Assembly (NCBI GenBank): GCA_036871055.1
Contig: CP141893.1
Location: 186,001 to 250,000 of the forward strand
Direction of reading: 5' to 3'
Origin: Bisbaumannia sp015645095
GTDB lineage: Bacteria; Pseudomonadota; Gammaproteobacteria; Pseudomonadales; Halomonadaceae
DNA length: 64,000 bases
Shown here: piece by piece, positions 32,691-41,040 of the stretch
How positions within the stretch are numbered: position 1 is the stretch's first letter
Layout: each line of letters starts with the position of its first letter
The notes under the pieces: model-generated
Told to the model about the DNA's origin: nothing
The model's database searches: none
What the model saw: only the letters and a program-made list of their open reading frames with translations
Program-made: the position numbers and the translations under genes

Positions 32691-34157
32691 ATGACGCAAC
32701 CGATCTTTCTCGCCGGTGAATGGCGCCAGGGCCGCGGCGACCCCATGGCCTCGGTCTTCCCCGCCGATGGCTCCGTCACCGCCCGGCTCAACGCCGCCAG
32801 CCTCGAGGACGTGGAAGAGGCCATCGAGGCCGCCGACGCCGCCTGGCGGCGCCCCGAGTGGCGCGACCTGGTGCCCCACCAGCGGGCGGCCATCCTCTAC
32901 CGGGTGAGCCAGCTGATCGAGTCGCGTCTCGAGGAGCTGGCCGCCCTGCAGACCCGCGACAACGGCAAGCCCCTGGCCGAGACCCGCGCCCTGGTGGCCA
33001 GTGCCGCCGGTACCGCCCGCTATTTCGCGGCGGCCTGCGAGACCCTGGAGGGGGAGCTGCCCACTCCGCGCAGCAGCGACCTGATGACCCTGAGCACCTA
33101 CGAGCCGCTCGGCGTCATCGCCGCCATCACCCCCTGGAACTCGCCCATCGCCAGCGAGATGCAGAAGATCGCCCCGGCCCTTGCCGCCGGCAACGCCGTG
33201 GTGGTCAAGCCCGCCGAGGCGACGCCGCTGCTGGCCCTGAAACTGGCCGAGCTGTTCGAGGAGGCGGGCCTGCCCAAGGGGCTGCTCAGCGTGCTGCCGG
33301 GGCGTGGCCGGGTGATCGGCGAGGCCATCGTGCGCCATCCCAAGGTGCGCAAGATCTCCTTCACCGGCGGCACCAACACCGGCCGTCACCTGGCGCATAT
33401 CGCCGCCGACAAGCTGATCGGCACCTCCCTGGAGCTGGGCGGCAAGTCGCCGACCATCGTCTGCGAGGACGCCGATCTGGAAGAGGCCGCCCAGGGCATC
33501 GCCTATGGCATCTTCAGCTCCGCCGGCCAGGCCTGCATCGCCGGCTCGCGCCTCTTTATTCCGCGTCGCCGCTACGACGAGGTGATGACCCGCCTGCTGG
33601 AGATCACCCGGGGCCTGCGTATCGGTCACCCCGAGACCCCCGGCACCCACCTGGGGCCGCTGATCAGCGAGGCCCATCGCGACAGCGTCGCCGCCTACGT
33701 CGACCAGGCCCGCGCCGAGGGCGGCCGGGTATTGTGCGGCGGCCAGGCCCCGCAGGCCCCCGAGCTGGCCGAGGGCAGTTACTACCTGCCGACCATTATC
33801 GAGGGGCTGCCCCACGACAGCGCTGTCTGCCAGGAGGAGATCTTCGGCCCGGTGCTGGTGGCCATGGCGTACGACGACGAGGACGAATTGGTGGGGCTGG
33901 CCAACGACAACGTCTTCGGCCTGGCCGCCGGCATCTGGACCGCCGACTACCGCCGCGCCCTGCGCCTGGCCGCTCGGCTCGAGGCGGGTACGGTGTGGAT
34001 CAACACCTACAAGAAATTCGCCATCTCGACCCCCTTCGGCGGCTTCAAGGAGAGCGGCCTGGGGCGCGAGAAGGGGCGCCAGGGCATCCAGGCCTACATG
34101 CAGCAGAAGAGCCTCTACCTGGGGCTGGGCAGCGCCCCCATGGGCTGGGCCAACTGA
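32691..34157 (+). CDS. NAD(P)-dependent aldehyde dehydrogenase
   Basis: 488-residue ALDH. Complete catalytic set: Asn in TPWNSPIASEMQKIAPALAA, cofactor loop FTGGTNTGRHLA, Glu in LELGGKSPTIV and the nucleophile in SSAGQACIAGSRLF; C-terminal EEIFGPVLV and FGGFKESGLGREKG. AAAGGAG is correctly placed before the ATG at 32691. In meta-cleavage-type pathways such enzymes oxidise semialdehydes; here it lies between the aspartate-dehydrogenase-like gene and a ThDP enzyme that may produce an aldehyde by decarboxylation. Confidence 0.93.
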   Translation: MTQPIFLAGEWRQGRGDPMASVFPADGSVTARLNAASLEDVEEAIEAADAAWRRPEWRDLVPHQRAAILYRVSQLIESRLEELAALQTRDNGKPLAETRALVASAAGTARYFAAACETLEGELPTPRSSDLMTLSTYEPLGVIAAITPWNSPIASEMQKIAPALAAGNAVVVKPAEATPLLALKLAELFEEAGLPKGLLSVLPGRGRVIGEAIVRHPKVRKISFTGGTNTGRHLAHIAADKLIGTSLELGGKSPTIVCEDADLEEAAQGIAYGIFSSAGQACIAGSRLFIPRRRYDEVMTRLLEITRGLRIGHPETPGTHLGPLISEAHRDSVAAYVDQARAEGGRVLCGGQAPQAPELAEGSYYLPTIIEGLPHDSAVCQEEIFGPVLVAMAYDDEDELVGLANDNVFGLAAGIWTADYRRALRLAARLEAGTVWINTYKKFAISTPFGGFKESGLGREKGRQGIQAYMQQKSLYLGLGSAPMGWAN

Positions 34158-34191
34158 CGCCGCGCCGGCAACCACAACAAAGGAAGTCACC

Positions 34192-35823
34192 ATGAGCACC
34201 ATTACCGTCGGCGAAGCGATCGCCCGTACCCTCGAAGCCTATGCGGTCTCCGCCGTCTATGGCGTGATCTCCATCCATAACCTGCCGATCGCCGACGCCA
34301 TCGGCCGCCGCGACAAGATTCGCTTCGTGCCGGCCCGTGGCGAAGCCGGGTCGGTGACCATGGCCGACGCCCATACCCGGGTAGGCAGCCTGGGCGTGGC
34401 CCTGACCAGCACCGGCGCCGGCGCCGGCAATGCCATCGGCGCCCTGCTCGAGGCCCTCAACGCCGGCACGCCGCTGCTGCATCTCACCGGCCAGGTGGAG
34501 AAGGATTACCTGGACCGGGACGCCGGTTTCATCCACGAGACCAAGGATCAGCTCACCTTCCTCAAGGCCAGTTCCAAGGCCGCCTATCGGGTCTGCACCC
34601 CGGAGCAGGCGGTGCCTTTGCTGCATCGCGCCATCCGCGAGGCGATGACCCTGCCGCGGGGCCCGGTGAGCCTGGAGATTCCCATCGATATCCAGGCCAG
34701 CCCGGTCGAGTGGGTAGAGACCGCCCCGGTGGTCCCGGCCACTCCGGCCCCGGCCAGCGATGCCGAGATCGATGCCCTGGCCGAGCGGCTCAAGGCGGCC
34801 AAGCGCCCGCTGTTGTGGATCGGTGGCGGCACTCTGGAGGCCGGGGACGCCGTCGGGCGCCTGGCGGATCTCGGTATCCCGGTGGTCTCCAGCACCCATG
34901 CCCGGGGTGTGCTGCCCGACAGCCACCCGCGCAGCCTGCGCGCCTTCCATAACGCCGCTTCGGTGGAGGCGCTGTTCGCCGAGAGCGACCTGATGCTGGT
35001 GGCCGGCTCCCGGCTGCGCAGCAACGAGACCAAGACCTACTCCGTGGAGTTGCCGCGCCCCCTGGTGCAGATCGATATCGATCCCGCCGCCGCCCACCGC
35101 AACTACCGGGCCGACGCCTTCCTGTGCGGCGACTGTGGCGACGTGCTGGCACGCCTGGCCGAGCGCCTCGAGGGCCGCGAGCCGGATGCCGCCTACGACG
35201 CCGCCGTGGCCAAGGCAGTGGTCGAGGCCGAGCAGGCCCTGCGCACCCAGGTGGGCGAATACGCCAAGCTCAGCGACGCGGTACGCGCGGCCCTGCCCGA
35301 GGACGGTATCTTCGTGCGTGACATCACCGTCTCCGGCAGCACCTGGGGCAGCCGACTGCTGCCCATCGAGCGGCCGCTGACCAATATCCACTCCCTGGCC
35401 GGGGCCATCGGCCTGGGGCTCGCCCATGGCATCGGCTGCGCCGTGGCCCAACCCGAGCGCAAGGTGGTCACCCTGGTCGGTGACGGCGGCCTGGCACTCG
35501 GCGTCGGCGAACTGGCGACGATGGCCCAGGAGCACCTGGACATGACCCTGATCGTGATGAACGACGGTGGCTACGGGGTGATGCGCGGCATCCAGGAGAA
35601 GTACTTCGAGGGGCGCCAGTACTACAACGAGCTGCATACCCCGGACTTCCAGCAGCTGGCCGATGCCATGGGCATCAAGCGTTGGAAGGTCAGCCACGGC
35701 GATGAGTTCGCCGCGGTGCTGGCCGAGGCGGTGGATTATGCGGGCCCGGCCCTGGTGGAAGTGGACATGCCCAGCGTCGGTGAACTCAAGTTCTCCGGCC
35801 CGCCCCAGAAGAAACTCTATTAA
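34192..35823 (+). CDS. Thiamine diphosphate-dependent enzyme (2-oxo-acid decarboxylase/synthase type)
   Basis: 543 residues with the three acetolactate-synthase-like domains. The N-terminal domain has the catalytic Glu in RGEAGSVTMADAHTR and TSTGAGAGNAIGALLEAL; the ThDP-binding motif is GDGGLALG...IVMNDGGYG near residues 430-465. Length and order fit benzoylformate decarboxylase or acetolactate synthase relatives. With the preceding aldehyde dehydrogenase, decarboxylation of a 2-oxo acid to an aldehyde and its oxidation is plausible. AAAGGAAG precedes the ATG. Last gene of the run. Confidence 0.9.
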   Translation: MSTITVGEAIARTLEAYAVSAVYGVISIHNLPIADAIGRRDKIRFVPARGEAGSVTMADAHTRVGSLGVALTSTGAGAGNAIGALLEALNAGTPLLHLTGQVEKDYLDRDAGFIHETKDQLTFLKASSKAAYRVCTPEQAVPLLHRAIREAMTLPRGPVSLEIPIDIQASPVEWVETAPVVPATPAPASDAEIDALAERLKAAKRPLLWIGGGTLEAGDAVGRLADLGIPVVSSTHARGVLPDSHPRSLRAFHNAASVEALFAESDLMLVAGSRLRSNETKTYSVELPRPLVQIDIDPAAAHRNYRADAFLCGDCGDVLARLAERLEGREPDAAYDAAVAKAVVEAEQALRTQVGEYAKLSDAVRAALPEDGIFVRDITVSGSTWGSRLLPIERPLTNIHSLAGAIGLGLAHGIGCAVAQPERKVVTLVGDGGLALGVGELATMAQEHLDMTLIVMNDGGYGVMRGIQEKYFEGRQYYNELHTPDFQQLADAMGIKRWKVSHGDEFAAVLAEAVDYAGPALVEVDMPSVGELKFSGPPQKKLY

Positions 35824-35847
35824 CCCCGGTATTGATCGGTAAGGCCC

Positions 35848-35880
35848 GGCCACCGGAGGCGAGTCCTTTATCCGGTGGCC
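35848..35880. terminator. Hairpin between the ThDP enzyme and porin genes
   Basis: GGCCACCGGA (35848-35857) pairs perfectly with TCCGGTGGCC (35871-35880), loop 13 bases, followed by GGATATT. It has no real T run, so it may be a transcript-stabilising or attenuating structure rather than a strong terminator. Confidence 0.5.
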
Positions 35881-35981
35881 GGATATTCCCCGGAAGATTA
35901 ACGGAGGTAAAACGACAATAACGACTCGGTTAATTCCATAACAACAGCACGAATCCATCATCGTTAAAGGGATAGACTCCA

Positions 35982-37196
35982 ATGAAAACCAACAAGATCT
36001 TCGCACTGGCCGCGATGCTGCCGGTGGGGCTGGCTGCTGCCGTGACTTCTCATGCCTTCGACGTGGTTCCCGCCGGTCAGCCGGTGGTCACCGGGGAACC
36101 GAGCCGCGTGGGGGCGCCCTGGAATCATCGCTCCACCTTCAATATTCCTGGCACCAATACCGACGTGGCCTTCGGCGGTTACGTGAAGCTGGACGCCTTC
36201 TACGACTTCGATTATGACCAGGGGGACGCCACCGACCCGCTGGCGTTGCTCAATCCTGGCAACCGCACCGACGGGCGCACCAACTTCACCGCCTATGAGT
36301 CGCGGATCAACTTCCGCACCCAGACCCGTACCGACTACGGCACGGTGAGCACCTTCCTGGAAGGGCACTTCCTGCCCGACGGCAAGTTCAACCTGCGCCA
36401 CGCCTATGGCGAGTATGGCCCCTTCCTGGCCGGCCAGAGCTGGACCAACTTCATGCACTTCCTGGGCACGCCGCGCAGCCTCAAGCTGGGTGGCCCCATC
36501 GGCTATGCCACCGGTCGCCCGGCCCAGGTGCGTTATACCCATAGCGCCGGGCCCAATACCTTCGCGGTCTCCCTGGAGGATCCCTCCTACGCCCTGTCGC
36601 CCATTGGTAGCGCCGGCGTGGAGACCGAGAATCGCCTGCCGACCCTGACCGCCCGCTATCAGTTCGGGCGCAATTTCGGCATCTCGGCCCTGGTCAGCGA
36701 GTTCTCCACCAACGAAGCCACCACCGGCATGGACGAGAGCACCACCGCCTATGGCGTCGCGGCGCAGCTGGCTCTGCCCCTGGGGGATGCCACCACCTTC
36801 AAGGCCAATGCCACCGTCGGCAGCGGTCTGGGCAGCTACCTGAGCTATGTGCCGGATGGCGTGGCCGGGGCGCGCACGCCGGACGCCTATATCGATGCCA
36901 ACGGCTCCCTGGAGAGCGTCGACTCCCAGGCCTTCGGCGTCTCCCTGGAGCACAACTGGAACAGCGACTGGTCCAGCGCCATCGGCACCGCGCGCTTCAG
37001 CCAGGACCTGCCGGACGATATCGCCGGCTTCCAGACCGGGCTCGATCGGGTCCAGTACTCCTTCGTCAACCTGATCTGGGACGTCAATCAGCGCCTCTCC
37101 ACCGGTATCGAGTACCAGCACTCCGATATCAAGCGCCTCAACGGCGAGTCCGAGGATGCCAGCCGGATTCAGGCCAGCGTGCAGTTCCAGTTCTAG
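35982..37196 (+). CDS. DcaP-like outer-membrane porin
   Basis: 404-residue outer-membrane beta-barrel. A signal peptide (KTNKIFALAAMLPVGLAAAV, cleavage around SHA) is followed by GGYVKLDAFYDFDYDQGD and a barrel of alternating strands, ending with QASVQFQF, a terminal Phe as required for barrel assembly. Sequence style matches the DcaP family, trimeric channels for anionic compounds such as dicarboxylates and aromatic acids. It sits between the ThDP enzyme and the second IclR regulator; outer-membrane entry of the island's substrate is the obvious role. AAAGGGA lies upstream of the ATG. Confidence 0.88.
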   Translation: MKTNKIFALAAMLPVGLAAAVTSHAFDVVPAGQPVVTGEPSRVGAPWNHRSTFNIPGTNTDVAFGGYVKLDAFYDFDYDQGDATDPLALLNPGNRTDGRTNFTAYESRINFRTQTRTDYGTVSTFLEGHFLPDGKFNLRHAYGEYGPFLAGQSWTNFMHFLGTPRSLKLGGPIGYATGRPAQVRYTHSAGPNTFAVSLEDPSYALSPIGSAGVETENRLPTLTARYQFGRNFGISALVSEFSTNEATTGMDESTTAYGVAAQLALPLGDATTFKANATVGSGLGSYLSYVPDGVAGARTPDAYIDANGSLESVDSQAFGVSLEHNWNSDWSSAIGTARFSQDLPDDIAGFQTGLDRVQYSFVNLIWDVNQRLSTGIEYQHSDIKRLNGESEDASRIQASVQFQF

Positions 37197-37347
37197 GCGA
37201 CTCGCCTAGCCGAGGCCGGGGAGGACGCACCGCTCGCCCAGGCGTTGCCCCGGCCGGGCGCCCGGATATCTCGATATGATGCAGTGATTGTGCCGATGGT
37301 CTCCATCGGCACTTTTTTATTGATAGGGCGCCGATGAAGGGGGGGAG

Positions 37348-38115
37348 ATGACGACGATTCGTGCCCTAAGGCGTGGGCTGGCGGTGGTCGATTGCCTGGC
37401 CGGGCGTGAAGAGCCGTGGAGTCTGGCCGAGCTGCATCGGGCGAGTGGCATCGACAAGAGCACCCTGCTGCGGCTGCTGGCGACCCTGATCGAGCAGGGC
37501 TGGGTCTGCCGTGGTTTGGGGGATGGTCGCTATCGGCTGACCACGGCGCTGGCCGCCCTGGGGCAGGGGCTCTCGGAGGACGCGTCCTGGCTGGCATCGG
37601 CGACGCCGTTGCTGGCCGAGCTCCACGCTACCCTGAGTTGGCCCTCGGACCTGGCGTTGGTAGACGAGGCAAGCCTGCGGATCATCGAGACCTCGCGCCC
37701 CCTGAGCCGACGGATCCGCCATCGCGAGGTGCTGGGCTTCCGTCCCAGCCCATTGCGCTCGGCCCTGGGGCGGGCCTGGCTGGCGGGCAGCGAAGAGAGA
37801 CGCCGGCAGGCCCTGCTGGAGCGGCTTGCGCGGGGGGCCGGCGAGGCGGCCTGGCTGGCCCGGGACAAGGACTATCTGGCCCGTCTAACCCGGGAGTTCG
37901 ACGCGCTGGGCCATGCCCGCCGTGACCCCGCCGAGCGCTTGATGGTCTCCGCCGAGGAGCCCGGCTACGCCGCCATCGCTCTGCCCATTCGCCGGGGCGG
38001 CGAGGTGCTTGCCTGCCTGAGTGTGGTCTTCGTGCCCGGCGAGGCCGAGGAGACCCCGCTGGCTCAGGGCCTGCGCCGTGTCGTCACCGCCCTCGAGACC
38101 CCGGCTTCGCCGTGA
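37348..38115 (+). CDS. IclR-family transcriptional regulator 2
   Basis: 255-residue IclR protein: helix-turn-helix with RALRRGLAVVDCLAGREEPW, LAELHRASGIDKSTLLRLLA and GRYRLTTALAALGQ, then an effector domain with FRPSPLRSALGRAWLAG and YAAIALPIRRGGEVLACLSV. It resembles the MhpR-like branch. Only weakly similar to the IclR protein at 27.6 kb, so the two likely read different sites or ligands. GGGGGGAG lies just before the ATG. It is the last gene of the catabolic island. Confidence 0.87.
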   Translation: MTTIRALRRGLAVVDCLAGREEPWSLAELHRASGIDKSTLLRLLATLIEQGWVCRGLGDGRYRLTTALAALGQGLSEDASWLASATPLLAELHATLSWPSDLALVDEASLRIIETSRPLSRRIRHREVLGFRPSPLRSALGRAWLAGSEERRRQALLERLARGAGEAAWLARDKDYLARLTREFDALGHARRDPAERLMVSAEEPGYAAIALPIRRGGEVLACLSVVFVPGEAEETPLAQGLRRVVTALETPASP

Positions 38116-38135
38116 GCCGCCAGGACTGCGTCCGG

Positions 38136-38224
38136 AGCTTGAAGCTGGAAGAAAAAACCGCCTCCGAGGTCTTGCCTCGGAGGCGGTGTTATTTAGGCTG
38201 CTATCCAGCTTCCAGCTTCCAGCT
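38136..38224. repeat. Dispersed GCTGGAAG-type repeat, copy C, enclosing a terminator
   Basis: Arms AGCTTGAAGCTGGAAG and CCAGCTTCCAGCTTCCAGCT flank the glnK terminator. The arms match the elements at 15.8 and 16.9-17.1 kb but the interior differs, so here the element is built around, or has captured, a hairpin. Confidence 0.6.
38152..38186 (-). terminator. Terminator of the second PII gene
   Basis: A 12-bp stem (38158-38169 with 38175-38186), five-base loop, and on the minus strand six T residues. The stem is also usable on the plus strand for the IclR gene, though with a poorer T tract. Confidence 0.8.
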
Positions 38225-38562
38225 TATACGGCGTCCTTGTCGGTTTCGCCGGTACGGATACGGATGACCTGCTCCAGGGCAGAGACGAAGATCTTGCCGT
38301 CGCCAATCTTGCCGGTATTCGCGACCTGGGTAATCGCATCGATCACCTGCTCGGCCATGGCATCGTCCACCGCCACTTCCAGCTTCACCTTGGGCAGGAA
38401 GTCGACCACATACTCGGCCCCCCGGTAGAGCTCGGTGTGGCCCTTCTGCCGACCGAAGCCCTTGACCTCGGTGACGGTGATGCCCTGTACGCCGATCTCG
38501 GAAAGTGCCTCGCGAACGTCGTCGAGCTTGAACGGCTTGATGATGGCGGTCACCAGTTTCAT
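38224..38562 (-). CDS. glnK: Nitrogen regulatory PII protein (second copy)
   Basis: 112-residue trimeric nitrogen/energy sensor. Both PII signatures are intact: the T-loop with uridylylation Tyr (KGHTELYRGAEYVVDFLPKV) and the ATP-binding C-terminal block TGKIGDGKIFVSALEQVIRI. The N-terminus KLVTAIIKPFKLDDVREAL is canonical. It is separated from amtB by a terminator and so may be expressed independently of the glnK-amtB message. Very similar to the first copy at 40.0-40.4 kb; the main differences are in residues about 20-26 and 60-85. Whether this one is GlnB-like or GlnK-like cannot be decided by eye. Confidence 0.93.
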   Translation of the reverse strand: MKLVTAIIKPFKLDDVREALSEIGVQGITVTEVKGFGRQKGHTELYRGAEYVVDFLPKVKLEVAVDDAMAEQVIDAITQVANTGKIGDGKIFVSALEQVIRIRTGETDKDAV

Positions 38563-38628
38563 GGTCTGTCTCCTCGCATCCTAAGGGTCGGTCGGCGGTT
38601 GCCGGACTTGGCACAAGCATACACCAAG

Positions 38629-38650
38629 AAAAAAGGCCCCCGAAGGGGCC
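38629..38650 (-). terminator. Terminator between amtB and the second PII gene
   Basis: On the minus strand GGCCCC, four-base loop CTTC-G type, GGGGCC, followed by TTTTTTCTT. It separates the amtB message from the PII gene downstream. Confidence 0.8.
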
Positions 38651-38666
38651 AGGGGAGCACGCCAGC

Positions 38667-39989
38667 TCACTCGGTTCGCGTCGACAGACGCTGTGACTGG
38701 GTCAGGCCGTCGCTCTGGGGGCGGCCGCTGCCGCCACCGCGCACCTTGGCGACGGTGAATTCGGGGTAGGCCTCCAGGCCGCACTCGGCCAGGTCGACGC
38801 CTTCATACTCTTCTTCCTCGCTGACGCGAACGCCCATCACCGCCTTGATGATCAGCCACACGGCCAGGCTGGCGGCGAAGACCCAGACGAAGATGCCGAT
38901 GATGCCGAGGAACTGGGCGCCGAAGGTGGCATCGCCATTGGTCAGCGGTACCGCCAGCAGGCCCCAGATGCCCACCACGCCATGCACCGAGATGGCACCC
39001 ACCGGGTCATCGATCTTCAGCTTGTCCAGGCCGACGATGGCGGCCACCACGATGGCACCACCCACGCCACCGATCAGGGTCGCACCCAGGGCGGAGGGAG
39101 CCAGGGGCTCGGCGGTGATGGCCACCAGGCCGGCCAGGGCGCCGTTGAGGGCCATGGTCAGGTCGGCCTTGCGGAACCAGAGCTTGGCCAGGATCAGGGC
39201 GGCGATCACGCCACCGGCGGCGGCGGCATTGGTGTTGACCAGCACCTGGGCCACGTTATTGGCGGACTCCACATCGGAGACCTTCAGCTCGGAGCCACCA
39301 TTGAAGCCGAACCAGCCCATCCACAGGATAAAGGTGCCCAGGGTGGCCAGGGGCATGTTGGCACCGGGGATGGCGTAGATGCTGCCGTCCTTGCCGTACT
39401 TGCCCTTGCGCGGGCCGAGGATCAGCACGCCGGCCAGGGCGGCGGCGGCACCCGCCATGTGCACGATGCCGGAACCGGCGAAGTCGGAGAAGCCGGCGGC
39501 GTCGAGCCAGCCACCGCCCCAGGTCCAGTAGCCGGAGACCGGGTAGATGACGCCGGTCATCACCACCGCGAAGGCCAGGAAGGCCCACAGCTTCATGCGC
39601 TCGGCCACGGCCCCGGAGACGATGGACATGGCGGTGGCCACGAACACCACCTGGAAGAAGTAGTCGGCGCGCATGGAGTAGTAGGGGGCGTCGTCACCGC
39701 CGGCCAGCACCGCATCGACGCTGTTCTCGCCGCCCAGCAGGAAGCCGAGGTTGGGCAGGAAACCGCCTTCGGCGCTGGAGTACATGATGTAGTAGCCCAC
39801 CAGCAGGTACATGGTGCAGGCGATGGCGAAGAGGGCGATGTTCTTGGTCAGGATCTCGGCGGTGTTCTTGGAGCGCACCATCCCGGCTTCGAGCATGGAG
39901 AAGCCGGCGGCCATCCACATCACCAGGACGCCGCAGATAAGGAAATAGAAGGTATCGAGCGCGTAACTCAGCTCTACTAGATCGGTCAT
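38667..39989 (-). CDS. amtB: Ammonium transporter
   Basis: 440-residue Amt-family channel for ammonium. Eleven membrane helices start with LSYALDTFYFLICGVLVMWM; there is no cleavable signal like that of E. coli AmtB. Family signatures include FSMLEAGMVRSKNTAEILTK, GSGIVHMAGAAAALAG (with one of the paired pore His regions), MGWFGFNGGSEL and SVHGVVGIWG with the second pore His. The C-terminal tail (EEEEYEGVDLAECGLEAYPE) is the PII-interacting tail. Transcribed after glnK from the sigma-54 region; CAGGAG precedes the ATG. Confidence 0.95.
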   Translation of the reverse strand: MTDLVELSYALDTFYFLICGVLVMWMAAGFSMLEAGMVRSKNTAEILTKNIALFAIACTMYLLVGYYIMYSSAEGGFLPNLGFLLGGENSVDAVLAGGDDAPYYSMRADYFFQVVFVATAMSIVSGAVAERMKLWAFLAFAVVMTGVIYPVSGYWTWGGGWLDAAGFSDFAGSGIVHMAGAAAALAGVLILGPRKGKYGKDGSIYAIPGANMPLATLGTFILWMGWFGFNGGSELKVSDVESANNVAQVLVNTNAAAAGGVIAALILAKLWFRKADLTMALNGALAGLVAITAEPLAPSALGATLIGGVGGAIVVAAIVGLDKLKIDDPVGAISVHGVVGIWGLLAVPLTNGDATFGAQFLGIIGIFVWVFAASLAVWLIIKAVMGVRVSEEEEYEGVDLAECGLEAYPEFTVAKVRGGGSGRPQSDGLTQSQRLSTRTE

Positions 39990-40042
39990 GGTCGGAACTC
40001 CTGAGCCAGGCGGGCTGACTGGAAGGGGAAAGAGGGGCGAAC

Positions 40043-40381
40043 TCAGACGGCGTCGGCGCCGCGCTCACCGGTGCGGATACGGATCACATCCTCCAGGCTG
40101 GTGACGAACAGCTTGCCGTCACCGATCTTGCCGCTATTGGCGGCGCCGCGGATGGCATCCAGCACCGTCTCGACGCGGGCATCATCGATGGCCACCTCGA
40201 CCTTCACCTTGGGAAGGAAATCGACGACATATTCGGCGCCGCGATACAGTTCGGTATGGCCCTTCTGCCGACCGAAGCCCTTGACTTCGGTGACGGTGAT
40301 GCCCTGGACGCCGTTGTCGGCCAGGGCTTCGCGAACGTCGTCGAGCTTGAAGGGTTTGATGATGGCGGTGATGAGTTTCAT
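40043..40381 (-). CDS. glnK: Nitrogen regulatory PII protein GlnK
   Basis: 112-residue PII protein encoded 53 bp before amtB in the same orientation, the classical glnK-amtB pair in which GlnK docks to AmtB and shuts the channel after ammonium upshift. T-loop TELYRGAEYVVDFLPKV and ATP-binding SGKIGDGKLFVTSLEDVIRI are intact. The upstream region holds a sigma-54 promoter-like sequence and an NtrC site, so transcription under nitrogen limitation is expected. Confidence 0.95.
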   Translation of the reverse strand: MKLITAIIKPFKLDDVREALADNGVQGITVTEVKGFGRQKGHTELYRGAEYVVDFLPKVKVEVAIDDARVETVLDAIRGAANSGKIGDGKLFVTSLEDVIRIRTGERGADAV

Positions 40382-40414
40382 CCCGGACTCCCTACATCGA
40401 AGTTGTCATTGGCG

Positions 40415-40431
40415 TGCAGCAGGCGGGTGCC
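40415..40431. promoter_or_regulatory. Second, imperfect NtrC-like site near the glnK start
   Basis: TGCAGCAGGCGGGTGCC agrees with TGCACCA-N3-TGGTGCA at 11 of 14 defined positions. It lies just past the predicted start of the glnK transcript. Confidence 0.4.
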
Positions 40432-40443
40432 TGACTAGTGCAG

Positions 40444-40459
40444 TGCGCAAAACATGCCA
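40444..40459 (-). promoter_or_regulatory. Candidate sigma-54 promoter of glnK-amtB
   Basis: Minus strand TGGCATGTTTTGCGCA, compared with TGGCACG-N4-TTGCA: the -24 GG and -12 GC are present at correct spacing, with one mismatch in the -24 part and two in the -12 part. It would start transcription near 40434, about 50 bases before the glnK ATG. Confidence 0.6.
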
Positions 40460-40537
40460 ACGAGGGAGTTTTTCCTTGTAAAGCAGATGGCTAGACGACA
40501 TTCTTCCGCCTCGTCGGGCGAAGGCGAGGCCGCGTCA

Positions 40538-40554
40538 TGCACCAAGCTGGTGCC
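40538..40554. promoter_or_regulatory. NtrC enhancer site
   Basis: TGCACCAAGCTGGTGCC matches the NtrC consensus TGCACCA-N3-TGGTGCA at 13 of 14 positions. It lies about 105-120 bp upstream of the expected glnK start, the usual distance for NtrC activation of a sigma-54 promoter. The 272-bp gap 40382-40653 holds only these sites and the ubiK leader. Confidence 0.75.
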
Positions 40555-40653
40555 TGGCGTCCAGGCCGGTGCTTCCTTGGGGCGCATGCGTCCGGGGCTC
40601 GCCTTGCGTATCCTGTAGGGCAGTCCATGGCGTTTTTCAGGAGTCGATCAGCG

Positions 40654-40980
40654 ATGATCAATAACGAGCGGATCGGGCGCCTCGCCCAGCAACTGGGCGA
40701 GCGCCTGCAGGGAGCCTCCCAGGCCCCGGAGGAGCTGCAACGCAGCGTGCAGCAGGTGGTCAAGGGCGCCTTCGATCGCCTGGAACTGGTGTCCCGGGAG
40801 GATTTCGACATCCTGATGGAGGTGCTGCAGCGCACCCGTTCCCGGGTCGAGGCCCTGGAGGGCCAGGTGGCCGAGCTGGAGCGGCTGCTGCAGGCGCGCC
40901 TGGAAGCCGAGGCCTCGCCATCGGCGGCGGAGGATGCCGGCGGCGGCGAGACCCAGGACGAGACGCCGCCCCGGGCGTGA
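40654..40980 (+). CDS. ubiK: Ubiquinone biosynthesis accessory factor UbiK
   Basis: 108 residues of the BMFP/UbiK family. A helical N-terminus (INNERIGRLAQQLGERLQGA) is followed by VKGAFDRLELVSREDFDILM and a C-terminal coiled coil (VEALEGQVAELERLLQARLE) with a short acidic tail. UbiK binds UbiJ and assists assembly of the soluble ubiquinone-synthesis complex. CAGGAG lies ten bases before the ATG. Followed by comM, as is common in pseudomonads and halomonads near glnK-amtB. Confidence 0.9.
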   Translation: MINNERIGRLAQQLGERLQGASQAPEELQRSVQQVVKGAFDRLELVSREDFDILMEVLQRTRSRVEALEGQVAELERLLQARLEAEASPSAAEDAGGGETQDETPPRA

Positions 40981-41040
40981 GTGGCGTCCTGGCGGCCCTG
41001 AGCTAGGGTTAAGGAATCCTCCGCTGCTCAGGGACGAGTC

